DNA of 19,406 nucleotides from JAWKHR01 sp041394725 (GTDB lineage: Bacteria > Acidobacteriota > Vicinamibacteria > Vicinamibacterales > SCN-69-37), in the NCBI GenBank assembly GCA_041394725.1, contig JAWKHR010000080.1:1-19406 (forward strand), read 5' to 3'. The notes under the pieces were generated by a model. It was not told the origin of the DNA and did no database searches. It saw nothing but the letters and a program-made list of their open reading frames with translations. Position 1 is the first letter of the stretch; the number at the start of each line of letters is the position of its first letter. Made by a program: the position numbers and the translations under genes. Shown here in pieces: positions 1 to 7,521 of the stretch.

Positions 1-369
1 GCGCCGGCGACGCTCGAATCGACCGATCGCCACATCGACGCCCGGCGCATCGTCGTGCGGCTGAAGGCCGAGTCGAAGACGCTCGAGCACCTCGAGGCCT
101 CGACCGGCGTGTATGCGACCCTCGAGGGGGACTACGAGGCGAAGAGCGACACCCTGCGGTACGATGCGGCGACGGACCTGTGGGTGTTCGAGGGGCGGCC
201 CGTGGAGATGCGGGCGCCCGACCGGGAGCGGGGAGGCTGCGTGCACACGACCGGGGGCCAGCTGGCGGAAATCAACGCACGGACGCGCACGGTGGTCTGG
301 CCGACGATCGCGGCCAACCGCCAGATCCGCCACGATCCCACCTGGGACTGCTCGAAGTCGATCCGCTGA
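1..369 (+). CDS. LptA/OstA-like LPS transport protein, C-terminal part
   Basis: Partial gene: the frame is open from the first base of the window, so the N-terminus lies outside. The visible 122 residues show alternating short beta-strand patterns with recurring phrases such as LEGDYEAKSDTLRYD and LWVFEGRPVEMRAP. These are typical of the OstA/LptA/LptC beta-jellyroll repeats that bridge LPS from the inner to the outer membrane in the periplasm. The stop codon TGA shares its A with the ATG of lptB, which implies translational coupling, and lptA next to lptB is the usual order. The fragment could equally be the C-terminal half of an LptC-LptA fusion; the family is inferred from the repeat pattern and the neighbour rather than from a unique motif. 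Confidence 0.72.
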   Translation, partial: APATLESTDRHIDARRIVVRLKAESKTLEHLEASTGVYATLEGDYEAKSDTLRYDAATDLWVFEGRPVEMRAPDRERGGCVHTTGGQLAEINARTRTVVWPTIAANRQIRHDPTWDCSKSIR

Positions 370-1094
370 TGGCGACGCTCAGGGCGCAGGGCCTGACCAA
401 GGCGTACAACGGGCGCACGGTCGTGCGCGACGTGCACCTGGAGGTGTCGTCGGGCGAGGTCGTCGGCGTGCTCGGTCCGAACGGCGCCGGCAAGACGACG
501 ACGTTCGGGATGGTGGTGGGGCTGACCGGGCCGGACGCAGGGCGCGTGCTGCTCGACGCGGAGGACGTCACCGGGGATCCGATGTACGTCCGCGCGCGGA
601 AGGGCATCGGGTACCTGCCGCAGGAATCGTCGATCTTCCGCGGGCTCACGGTAGCGGACAACATCCTGGCGATCCTCGAGACGCTGCCGCTCGACGCGGC
701 CACGCGCAAGGCGCGCCTGGCCGAGCTGCTGCAGGAGCTCGGGCTCGCGCCGCTGGCGAAGTCGCGGGCCTATACGCTGTCTGGCGGCGAGCGGCGCCGC
801 GTCGAGATCACGCGCGCGCTCGTCAACCAGCCGAAGTTCATGCTGCTCGACGAGCCGTTCGCCGGCATCGACCCGATCGCGGTGGCCGAGATCCAGAAGA
901 TCATCTTCCACCTGAAGGATCGGGGCATCGGCGTGCTCGTCACCGACCACAACGTGCGCGAGACGCTGAAAATCACCGATCGGGCGTACATTGTCCACGA
1001 TGGCATAGTTTTTCGCAGCGGCACGCCCGCCAGCCTCGCGGCCGACGAGGACGTCAAGCGGATTTACCTCGGTGCCGATTTCCGGCTGGACTAA
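369..1094 (+). CDS. lptB: LPS export ABC transporter ATP-binding protein LptB
   Basis: 241 residues, the usual LptB length. The cytoplasmic ATPase powers extraction of LPS from the inner membrane with LptF and LptG (not in this window). Every ABC-ATPase motif is visible: Walker A GPNGAGKT at residues 36-43, Q-loop Gln85, signature LSGGE at 137-141, Walker B ending Asp161-Glu162 followed by PFAGIDP, and switch His194 in VTDHNVRETL. The DEPFAGIDP and DHNVRETL phrases are characteristic of LptB rather than other ABC ATPases. The ATG overlaps the preceding stop by one base. Longer in-frame starts exist upstream (for example at 180), but they lie inside the lptA-like coding region and would add a tail foreign to the family. 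Confidence 0.96.
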   Translation: MATLRAQGLTKAYNGRTVVRDVHLEVSSGEVVGVLGPNGAGKTTTFGMVVGLTGPDAGRVLLDAEDVTGDPMYVRARKGIGYLPQESSIFRGLTVADNILAILETLPLDAATRKARLAELLQELGLAPLAKSRAYTLSGGERRRVEITRALVNQPKFMLLDEPFAGIDPIAVAEIQKIIFHLKDRGIGVLVTDHNVRETLKITDRAYIVHDGIVFRSGTPASLAADEDVKRIYLGADFRLD

Positions 1095-1121
1095 GATTGT
1101 TCAGGGACCAGTGTCGTAGAC

Positions 1122-2552
1122 ATGGCGATTCAGCAGCGACTTTCCGCCCGGCTCGTTCAGAAGCTCATTCTGACGCCGTCGCTCCAGCAGGCCATCAAGC
1201 TGCTGCCGATGACGACGGTCGAGCTGGCGGAGCTGTTGAACCAGGAAATGGTCGAGAATCCGATGCTGGAGGAGCTCCCGGAGGAGGAGACCCCGCAGGA
1301 AGCCTCGACGCAGACCGATCCCCCGGCCGAGCCCGAGAAACCCGCCGAGAACCGCGAGGAGACCTGGGACGACCAGGACTACGAGTATTTCTTCGGCGAG
1401 TACCTCGACGAGGGCTATCGCCCGCGGCAGCCGCAGGAGGTCAAGGAGCTGCCGCCGATCGAGAACACGCTCTCGACGCGCGGATCGCTGCCGGATCACC
1501 TGATGTGGCAGCTCAACCTGCAGACGAGCGACGAGGCCCTCCGCGAGCCGGGGGCGGCCATCATCGGCAACATCAACGAGGACGGCTATCTGGTGGCCTC
1601 GGTCCACGAGATCGCCGCCCTGGGCGACTGGGACGTCTCGACCGTCGAGCGGGCGCTCGAGCACGTGCAGACGTTCGACCCGATTGGCGTCGGCGCGCGT
1701 GACCTGCAGGAATGCCTGCTGCTGCAGCTCCGGCACCTGGGGCTCGACGGCAGCCCGGCCGAGACGCTCGTGCGCGACCACCTGCGGCTCATCCAGAACC
1801 ACAAGATTCCCGAGCTCGCGAAGGCGCTCTCGCTCGAGCCGGAGGAGATCAAGCAGCACATCGAGGTCATCAAGGGCCTCGACCCGCGGCCCGGCGCGCG
1901 CTACAGCCCGGCCGAGTCGCAGTACGTCATCCCGGACGTCTACGTCATCAAGACCGAGGACGGCTACAAGGCCGTGCTCAACGAGGACGGCCTGCCGCAG
2001 CTGCGGATCAGCCCCGTCTACCGCCGGCTGCTCGACAAGGGCGGCGAGGCGTCCGAGGAGACTCGGGCCTACGTCAAGGACAAGTTCCGGTCGGCTCTCT
2101 GGCTGCTGAAGTCGGTGGACCAGCGGCAGAAGACGATCCTCAAGGTCGCCACGAGCATCATCAACTTCCAGCGCGGCTTCCTCGATCACGGCGTCGAGCA
2201 CCTGCGGCCGCTGGTGCTGCGCGACGTCGCGACCGACATCGGCATGCACGAGTCGACGGTCTCGCGCGTGGTCAACAACAAGTACATGCACACACCGCAG
2301 GGCGTGTACGAGATGAAGTTCTTCTTCCACAGCGGGATCAGCAGCGCCTTCGGCGAAAGCGTGTCGTCGGTCACGATCAAGCAGCGGATCAAGAAGATCA
2401 TCGAGGCCGAGGACCAGCGGCGCCCGCTCAGCGACTCGAAGATCATGAACATCCTGCAGAAGGAGGGACTGGTCCTGGCGCGACGCACGATCGCGAAGTA
2501 CCGCGAGGAACTCCGGATCCCGACCTCGAACCAGCGGAAAGTCCTCTTCTGA
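1122..2552 (+). CDS. rpoN: RNA polymerase sigma-54 factor RpoN
   Basis: 476 residues. Alternative sigma factor that recognises -24/-12 promoters and needs AAA+ enhancer-binding activators. Region I is the Gln/Leu-rich N-terminus (about residues 3-50, with QKLILTPSLQQAIKLL), followed by an acidic, low-complexity region II (about 50-110, rich in Glu, Asp and Pro). The core-binding domain is in the middle and a helix-turn-helix with HESTVSRVVNNKY comes near residues 375-390. The RpoN box ARRTIAKYRE is at 453-462, close to the canonical ARRTVAKYRE, so -24 recognition should be intact. It starts 27 bases after lptB with only a weak, distant AGGGA. lptB-rpoN-hpf is a widely conserved order. No sigma-54 promoter of its own was recognised. 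Confidence 0.97.
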   Translation: MAIQQRLSARLVQKLILTPSLQQAIKLLPMTTVELAELLNQEMVENPMLEELPEEETPQEASTQTDPPAEPEKPAENREETWDDQDYEYFFGEYLDEGYRPRQPQEVKELPPIENTLSTRGSLPDHLMWQLNLQTSDEALREPGAAIIGNINEDGYLVASVHEIAALGDWDVSTVERALEHVQTFDPIGVGARDLQECLLLQLRHLGLDGSPAETLVRDHLRLIQNHKIPELAKALSLEPEEIKQHIEVIKGLDPRPGARYSPAESQYVIPDVYVIKTEDGYKAVLNEDGLPQLRISPVYRRLLDKGGEASEETRAYVKDKFRSALWLLKSVDQRQKTILKVATSIINFQRGFLDHGVEHLRPLVLRDVATDIGMHESTVSRVVNNKYMHTPQGVYEMKFFFHSGISSAFGESVSSVTIKQRIKKIIEAEDQRRPLSDSKIMNILQKEGLVLARRTIAKYREELRIPTSNQRKVLF

Positions 2553-2574
2553 CGCAACCCGGGTTCCCCCGCTC

Positions 2575-3126
2575 ATGCAGCTCATCCTGACCGGCCGTCA
2601 TGTCCAGGTGCCGGCCGCGACCCGCGCCGACATCACCCGCAGGCTCGCCCGGCTCGAACGCGTGCTCGGCGACGCCGTCGTCTCCGCCCAGTGCGTCGTG
2701 AGCCGCGAGAAGCTCGATTTCGTCTGCGAGATCACCGTGCACGCCCGCGGCGACCACCGGTTCCACGCGGCCGGTCGCGACCCACGCCTGCCGGCCGCGG
2801 TCGCCGAGGCCGTCGACAAGGCGCGCCAGCAGGCCCGCAGGCTGGCCGGGCGCTGGAAGGACCGGCGGAAGGCCGGTCCGGCCCGCGGCCGGGGGCGCGG
2901 CGCGGCCGGGGCGACGGGGGAGGTCGGCGCGACGCCGCCGGCCGGGCCCCGCGTGATCCGGCGGCGCGGCTACGCGGTGAAGCCGATGACGCTCGACGAC
3001 GCCGTCCTCGCGCTCGAGGCCGCCGGCGAGCCGTGCCTGGTCTTCCGTATCACGCCCGGCGAGACGCTGGCCGTCATCTACCTGCGGCCTGACGGCCGGT
3101 ACGGACTCATCGATCCCGGCGAGTGA
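2575..3126 (+). CDS. hpf: Ribosome hibernation promoting factor, long form
   Basis: 183 residues in two domains. The N-terminal S30AE-type domain (about 1-105, starting MQLILTGRHVQVP) occupies the decoding region of idle 30S subunits. The C-terminal domain (about 125-183) has GYAVKPMTLDDAVLALE and ends with DGRYGLIDPGE, the signature tail of long HPFs that dimerise to join 70S ribosomes into 100S particles. The two are linked by a Gly/Arg/Ala-rich low-complexity stretch (about 100-125), probably disordered. It lies 22 bases after rpoN. The upstream leader has no recognisable Shine-Dalgarno, so expression may depend on coupling to rpoN. The distinction from short HPF/RaiA is clear because the tail domain is present. 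Confidence 0.94.
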   Translation: MQLILTGRHVQVPAATRADITRRLARLERVLGDAVVSAQCVVSREKLDFVCEITVHARGDHRFHAAGRDPRLPAAVAEAVDKARQQARRLAGRWKDRRKAGPARGRGRGAAGATGEVGATPPAGPRVIRRRGYAVKPMTLDDAVLALEAAGEPCLVFRITPGETLAVIYLRPDGRYGLIDPGE

Positions 3127-3127
3127 G

Positions 3128-4114
3128 ATGAGCGCCACGGCCAGCGTCAGTGTCGGTACGCTGCTCGGCGCGCGGGGCGCCGGAAACGGCCTGGACCTGG
3201 ACCTGCTGGCCGGCGCCGCCGGCCTCGACCGCCGGATCACCAGCCCCTTCGTCCAGAAAACCGGCCTCGCACTGGCGGGCTTCGACGAATACCTGCGCGC
3301 GAGCCAGGTGCTCGTCTTCGGCGACAGCGAGGTGCGCTACCTCGAGCAGATGCCGCCGGGGGAGCGCATGCCGGTGTTGCGCCGGCTCTTCCAGCGCGAC
3401 CTGCCCTGCGTGATGCTCACCGACGGCCTCGACGGCCCGGACGAGCTCCGCGCCGAAGCCGAGCGCGCGAGCGTGCCGCTGCTGCGCACGGCGCTCGCCA
3501 CCCCCGCGGCCCTGGCGCGGCTGACCGCCGTGCTCGAGGACCGGCTGGCCCCGCGTGAGATCCAGCACGGCGTGCTGCTCGACATCCTGGGCCTGGGCGT
3601 CATGCTGACGGGCGAGAGCGGCATCGGCAAGAGCGAGTGCGCGCTCGACCTGATCGGCCGCGGCCACCGCCTGGTCGCCGACGACACGGTCGAAATCCGG
3701 TGTCGGGCCCAGGCGATCCTGATCGGCACCTGTCCCGAGCTGACGCGGCACCACGTCGAGATCCGCGGCCTCGGCCTCGTGAACGTCACGGACCTGTTCG
3801 GCGTGGCGGCCTCCCGATCGTCGAAGCGGATCGAACTGGTGGTGCAGCTCGAGCGGTGGGAAGCCGGGCGGGAGTACGACCGGCTCGGGCTCGACACGGC
3901 GACCGTGGAGATCCTCGGCGTGACCGTGCCGCTCGTCACGATGCCGGTGGCGCCCGGCCGCAACGTCGCGATGCTGGTCGAGGTCGCGGCGCGCAACCAG
4001 CTCCTGCGCACGCGCGGGCGCAACGCGGCGCGGCTGCTCGCCGGCCGGCTGGAGCGCCGGCTCGAGGCGCTGGCCGACCGGGACGCCGAGCCGGCCGACG
4101 GAGACGACCTGTGA
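3128..4114 (+). CDS. hprK: HPr kinase/phosphorylase HprK
   Basis: 328 residues. Bifunctional enzyme that phosphorylates HPr on Ser46 with ATP or PPi and removes the phosphate by phosphorolysis. The N-terminal regulatory domain covers about 1-130. The catalytic domain opens with HGVLLDILGLGVMLTGESG, containing conserved His147 and the P-loop GESGIGKS at 162-169. LVADD follows, and then the HprK signature VEIRGLGLVNVTDLFG, which contains the second acidic catalytic site. The start is one base after the hpf stop. The substrate HPr, with a Ser at position 46, is encoded at 5495-5761, so kinase and target are in one cluster. The 3' end, including the stop codon, lies inside a 26-bp tandem duplication. 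Confidence 0.96.
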   Translation: MSATASVSVGTLLGARGAGNGLDLDLLAGAAGLDRRITSPFVQKTGLALAGFDEYLRASQVLVFGDSEVRYLEQMPPGERMPVLRRLFQRDLPCVMLTDGLDGPDELRAEAERASVPLLRTALATPAALARLTAVLEDRLAPREIQHGVLLDILGLGVMLTGESGIGKSECALDLIGRGHRLVADDTVEIRCRAQAILIGTCPELTRHHVEIRGLGLVNVTDLFGVAASRSSKRIELVVQLERWEAGREYDRLGLDTATVEILGVTVPLVTMPVAPGRNVAMLVEVAARNQLLRTRGRNAARLLAGRLERRLEALADRDAEPADGDDL

Positions 4115-4149
4115 CGCCGGCCGACGGAGACGACCTGTGACGCCGGCCG
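4091..4149. repeat. 26-bp tandem duplication at the hprK/rapZ junction
   Basis: Two perfect 26-bp copies (4091-4116 and 4117-4142) are followed by the first 7 bases of a third (4143-4149). Each copy contains a GGAG Shine-Dalgarno core, a 7-base spacer and a GTGA stop/start overlap. The first GTGA (4111-4114) overlaps the hprK stop; the second (4137-4140) holds the rapZ start. Because 26 is not a multiple of three, the first GTG no longer reads into rapZ: it opens a 9-codon frame that closes at the TGA overlapping the rapZ GTG. Seen directly in the sequence. Confidence 0.95.
4111..4140 (+). CDS. Possible 9-residue leader minigene between hprK and rapZ
   Basis: GTG at 4111 overlaps the hprK stop (GTGA) and is preceded by GGAG at 4100-4103 with a 7-base spacer. 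The frame reads MTPADGDDL and ends at the TGA of 4138-4140, which overlaps the rapZ GTG. It is a by-product of the tandem duplication and encodes no recognisable product. If translated, it would act as a relay by which ribosomes ending hprK re-initiate once here and again at rapZ. Alternatively it is simply ignored and rapZ initiates from its own SD. There is no evidence that the peptide itself has a function. Confidence 0.35.
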   Translation: MTPADGDDL

Positions 4150-5048
4150 CCCCTCGTCCGACGCGGGCCCACCGTGTCGCGGCGGCGCCGTTCGTGGTCG
4201 TCACGGGACTGTCGGGCGCCGGCAAGTCGCACGCGATCCGCGCGCTCGAGGACCTCGGCTACTTCTGCGTGGACAACCTGCCCATCGCGCTGATCCCGAC
4301 GTTTGCCGACCTCGCGCTCACCGGCCGCGAGCGCCGCCGCGCCGCCGTCGTCGTCGACGTGCGCGAGGGGCCGGCGCTCGCCGAGTTCCCGGAGACCTAC
4401 CGGCGCCTGAAGCGCCGCCTGCGCGGGAAGATGCGCCTCGTGTTCCTCGAGGCGGCCGACGGGGCGATCCTGCGCCGGTTCAGCGAGACCCGCCGGCCGC
4501 ACCCGCTGGCCGGCCGCGGCGGCTCGGTGGCGGGCGGCCTGAAGGAGGAGCGGCGCCTGTTGCGGCCGATCCGGCGTCTCGCGGACACGATCCTCGACAC
4601 GACGACGCTCAACGTCCACGAGCTGCGCCGCCAGATGCTCGAAGCCGCCGGCGGATCCGACCGGCGGGGGCCGCTGGCCGTCACGCTGATGAGCTTCGGG
4701 TACCGGCACGGCGTGCCGCCGGAGGCGGACCTGGTGTTCGACGTGCGATTCCTGCCGAACCCGCACTTCGTCCCGTCGCTGCGTCGCTGGACGGGCCGGA
4801 GCGCGAAGGTGGCGTCGTACGTGCTGAAGTCGGCGGCGGCGACGAAGTTCCTGTCGCTGACCGAGGCCCTGTTGCGGTTCCTGCTCCCGCAGTACATTGC
4901 GGAGGGCAAGAGCTACCTGACGATCGCGATCGGCTGCACGGGCGGCCGGCACCGGTCCGTGGCGATCGCCGCGGCGCTGGGCCGCCGGCTCGCGGAGGTG
5001 ACGGGCACGAAGGTCCGGGTGCGGCACCGCGACGTGGCGGAATCCTGA
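4137..5048 (+). CDS. rapZ: RapZ/YvcJ family nucleotide-binding RNase adapter
   Basis: 303 residues from a GTG start. The start is set by GGAG at 4126-4129 with a 7-base spacer; the first 17 residues precede the conserved core. Walker A GLSGAGKS is at 24-31, followed by the family phrase ALEDLGYFCVDNLP. The C-terminal domain ends with the highly conserved GCTGGRHRSV, which in E. coli RapZ belongs to the RNA- and metabolite-sensing half. In enterobacteria RapZ hands the sRNA GlmZ to RNase E to tune glucosamine-6-phosphate synthesis. In other phyla the role is less defined, although linkage to hprK and PTS genes is widespread. No GlmY/GlmZ-like RNA was recognised here, so the specific function is open. 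Confidence 0.95.
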   Translation: MTPAAPRPTRAHRVAAAPFVVVTGLSGAGKSHAIRALEDLGYFCVDNLPIALIPTFADLALTGRERRRAAVVVDVREGPALAEFPETYRRLKRRLRGKMRLVFLEAADGAILRRFSETRRPHPLAGRGGSVAGGLKEERRLLRPIRRLADTILDTTTLNVHELRRQMLEAAGGSDRRGPLAVTLMSFGYRHGVPPEADLVFDVRFLPNPHFVPSLRRWTGRSAKVASYVLKSAAATKFLSLTEALLRFLLPQYIAEGKSYLTIAIGCTGGRHRSVAIAAALGRRLAEVTGTKVRVRHRDVAES

Positions 5049-5057
5049 GGAGGGCAC

Positions 5058-5498
5058 GTGGCCAGTGGCGAATCCGGCGTGGGCGTCGTCGTGGTGACGC
5101 ACGGGCAGCTGGCGACCGAGATGCTCAACGCCGCGGAGATGATCGTGGGCGACCTGCCGCGCTTCACGGCGGTGTCGATCGGCTGGCACGACGACGTGGA
5201 CGTCGCGCGCGCCGCGATCGAGCAGGCGATCGCGAAGGTCGAGCGCGACCAGGGCGTGCTGATCCTGACCGACATGTTCGGCGGCACGCCGTCCAACCTG
5301 GGCCTCTCGCTGCTCGAGGCGGGCCGGATCGAGGTCATCACCGGCGTGAACCTGGCGATGCTGATCAAGCTGGGCCGCACGCCCCGGACGACCGACCTGC
5401 TGATGCTGGCGCGCGACCTGTGCGACCACGGGCGCGCCGCCATCCGGGTGGCGTCCGACCTGCTGCGGTCGGACCGTGAGGCCGGGGAGCCGGCGTGA
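5058..5498 (+). CDS. PTS mannose-family EIIA domain protein
   Basis: 146 residues, GTG start with GGAGGG at 5049-5054. This is a stand-alone EIIA of the mannose/fructose/sorbose family (Pfam EIIA-man type). Active-site His15 is in VVVVTHGQLA and the hallmark DMFGGTPSN loop is present. It would accept phosphate from HPr-His15-P. Classical proteins of this type pass it to EIIB for sugar uptake, but neither EIIB nor the EIIC/EIID membrane subunits are encoded here. The neighbourhood (rpoN, hprK, rapZ, ptsH, ptsI) suggests a regulatory output instead, in the place occupied by PtsN in proteobacterial rpoN clusters. Its stop overlaps the ptsH start as GTGA. Confidence 0.93.
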   Translation: MASGESGVGVVVVTHGQLATEMLNAAEMIVGDLPRFTAVSIGWHDDVDVARAAIEQAIAKVERDQGVLILTDMFGGTPSNLGLSLLEAGRIEVITGVNLAMLIKLGRTPRTTDLLMLARDLCDHGRAAIRVASDLLRSDREAGEPA

Positions 5499-5761
5499 CG
5501 AGCCGGACCGTGCGGGTGGTCAACGCGCTCGGCATGCACGCGCGCGCGGCGGCCCGGTTCGTCGGCGTGGCGAGCGGGTTCCGCAGCCGGGTGCAGGTGA
5601 CCCGCGCGCACCGCACGGTGGACGGCAAGAGCATCCTCGGGCTGCTGCTGCTCTCGGCGGCGCGCGGGGTGGACATCACCATCCAGGCCGACGGCGACGA
5701 CGAGACGGACGCCGTCGAGGCGCTGGCCGGGCTGGTGGCCGAGGGATTCGGGGAATCGTGA
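5495..5761 (+). CDS. ptsH: Phosphocarrier protein HPr
   Basis: 88 residues, the normal HPr size, with a GTG start in a GTGA overlap with the upstream EIIA. His15, which takes phosphate from enzyme I, sits in the classical context GMHARAA. Ser46, the HPr kinase target, sits in VDGKSILGLL. Both regulatory inputs are therefore intact, consistent with hprK being in the same cluster. The stop again overlaps the next start (GTGA at 5758-5761). It acts in the cytoplasm as the shuttle between EI and the mannose-type EIIA. An NPr-type paralogue is the alternative, but Ser46 and the linked hprK favour true HPr. Confidence 0.96.
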   Translation: MTSRTVRVVNALGMHARAAARFVGVASGFRSRVQVTRAHRTVDGKSILGLLLLSAARGVDITIQADGDDETDAVEALAGLVAEGFGES

Positions 5762-7521
5762 CGACGCGCCTCACGGGACGGGGAGTGGCCTCGGGCATCG
5801 CGCTCGGGCGCGCGGTCGTCGCGGTCCGCGACGCGCGGCACGTGCGGTACCGGCTGGCGGCGAGCGGCGTCGAGCGCGAGCGGCAGCGCCTGCGCGCCGC
5901 CCGCGAGCGGACGCGGCTGGAACTCGAGGAGATCTCCTCGCGGGTCTCGCGCACCGTGGGGCCGGCCCAGGCCGCCATCTTCGCCGCCCAGCTCCTGATG
6001 CTCGACGATCCGCTGCTCGTCAGCCGGGCCGACGAACTCGTCCGCGCCGAGCGGATCAACGGCGACTGGGCGCTCGACCGCGCGATCGAGGAACTGCGCG
6101 AGGTGTTCGTCCGCGAGGGCGATTCCTGGCTGCGCGATCGCGTGGGCGACCTGACCGACGTCGGCGGCCGCCTCCAGCGGAACCTGCGGCCCGGCCGGGA
6201 CCCGCTCGTCGACCTGATCCAGGAGCTGGACCCGCCGCTCGTCCTCGTGGCCGACGAGCTCTCGCCGTCGACCGCGGCGCAGCTCGACTGGACGCGGGTG
6301 CGCGGCCTCGTCAGCGACGTCGGCGGCCCGACCCATCACACGGTCATCCTCGTGCGATCGCTCGGCGTGCCGGCCGTCGTCGGGCTCGGCGGCGCGACGC
6401 AGCTCATCGCGCCGGGACAGACCGTCGCGCTCGACGGCACGACCGGGGAAGTGGTGGTCGATCCGGGCCGTGAGGCGGTGGATCGCTGGACGCAGCGCGC
6501 CGAGATCGCGGAGGCCGGCCTGCGCGCCCTCGCGGAGCTGCGCGACGTGGCCGCCGCCACCGCCGACGGCGTGCGCATCCGGCTCGAGGCGAACCTCGAG
6601 ATTGCCGACGAGGTGGGCCGCGTCCGCGACGCCGGCGCCGAGGGCATCGGCCTCTACCGCTCCGAGTTCCTGCTCGACGCCCTGCATCCCGACGCGGCCT
6701 CGGAGGACGCCCAGTGCGAGACCTACCGGGCGCTGCTGACCGCGATGGCGCCGATGCCGGTGACCATCCGGACGTTCGACGCGGGGGAGGAACGCTCGCG
6801 GGTCCCCTCCGGCGCGGGGTCGCACCGCGAGCGATTCGGCATCCGTGGCGTGCGCGCCGCGCTTCTGCACGACGCGCGGTTCCGCCAGCAGGTGCGGGCG
6901 TTGCTGCGCGCCGGCGGCGCGGGGACCCTCCGCATCCTGCTGCCGTTCGTGACCAACGCGCTCGAACTGCAGCAGGTGCGCGAGTACATCGACGCCGAGC
7001 GCCGGGACCTCGGGATCGACACGACCGTGCCGGTCGGGGCCATGATCGAGGTCCCCGCGGCCGCGCTCACCGTGGACCAGTTCGCCAGGCACGCCGACTT
7101 CCTGAGCGTGGGCACGAACGACCTGATCCAGTACACGCTCGCGGTGGACCGGACCGACGAGCGAATGTCGGGCCACTACGAACCGATGGCCCCGGCCGTC
7201 CTCCGATTGCTGCGGATCGTCGCGGGCGCGGGGCGCCGCGCCGGCCTCCCGCTGGCCGTCTGCGGCGAGATGGCGGCCGACCCGCTGCTGGTGGCCCTGC
7301 TCGTCGGCCTGGGCTTCCGCACCTTCAGCATGACGCCGGCGGCGATCCCCGTCGTCAAGCGCAGCCTGGCGACGCTCGACAGCCGTCAGGCCGCGCGCGT
7401 GGCGCGCCAGGCGCTGCGCGCGGCCGACGCCGAACACGTCCAGCGGATGCTCGAGCCGGTGGCCGAAGCCATGCACCGGGCGGCCGTCGCCGCCACGGTC
7501 CCGTCTGTCAAGGAGTCGTGA
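5758..7521 (+). CDS. ptsI: PTS enzyme I (phosphoenolpyruvate-protein phosphotransferase)
   Basis: 587 residues from the GTG overlapping the ptsH stop; an upstream in-frame start at 5476 lies inside other genes. Transfers phosphate from PEP to HPr. The catalytic histidine is His194 in GGPTHHTVI. The PEP-binding barrel shows LYRSEFL, TIRTFDAG, MIEVPAA, VGTNDLIQYTLAVDR and CGEMA with Cys502, the same number as in E. coli. Two normally conserved segments differ: the GGDK after the RT(L/M)D strand reads GEE, and the ENPxLGxRAIR loop reads ERFGIRGVRA. There is no N-terminal GAF domain, so this is the ptsI rather than the ptsP type. Role in sugar uptake is doubtful without a permease nearby. Confidence 0.95.
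   Translation: MTTRLTGRGVASGIALGRAVVAVRDARHVRYRLAASGVERERQRLRAARERTRLELEEISSRVSRTVGPAQAAIFAAQLLMLDDPLLVSRADELVRAERINGDWALDRAIEELREVFVREGDSWLRDRVGDLTDVGGRLQRNLRPGRDPLVDLIQELDPPLVLVADELSPSTAAQLDWTRVRGLVSDVGGPTHHTVILVRSLGVPAVVGLGGATQLIAPGQTVALDGTTGEVVVDPGREAVDRWTQRAEIAEAGLRALAELRDVAAATADGVRIRLEANLEIADEVGRVRDAGAEGIGLYRSEFLLDALHPDAASEDAQCETYRALLTAMAPMPVTIRTFDAGEERSRVPSGAGSHRERFGIRGVRAALLHDARFRQQVRALLRAGGAGTLRILLPFVTNALELQQVREYIDAERRDLGIDTTVPVGAMIEVPAAALTVDQFARHADFLSVGTNDLIQYTLAVDRTDERMSGHYEPMAPAVLRLLRIVAGAGRRAGLPLAVCGEMAADPLLVALLVGLGFRTFSMTPAAIPVVKRSLATLDSRQAARVARQALRAADAEHVQRMLEPVAEAMHRAAVAATVPSVKES

Noticed and set aside
1101..2585. Long open frame antisense to rpoN (494 codons)
   Set aside because: It mirrors the rpoN codons: GC-rich third positions of the real gene give a stop-free reverse frame with a Leu/Val/Arg/Asp-rich product and no domain.
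5365..7476. 703-codon open frame antisense to ptsI
   Set aside because: Arg/His/Ala/Gly-rich shadow of ptsI; the plus-strand protein has every EI motif, so the reverse frame is not a gene.
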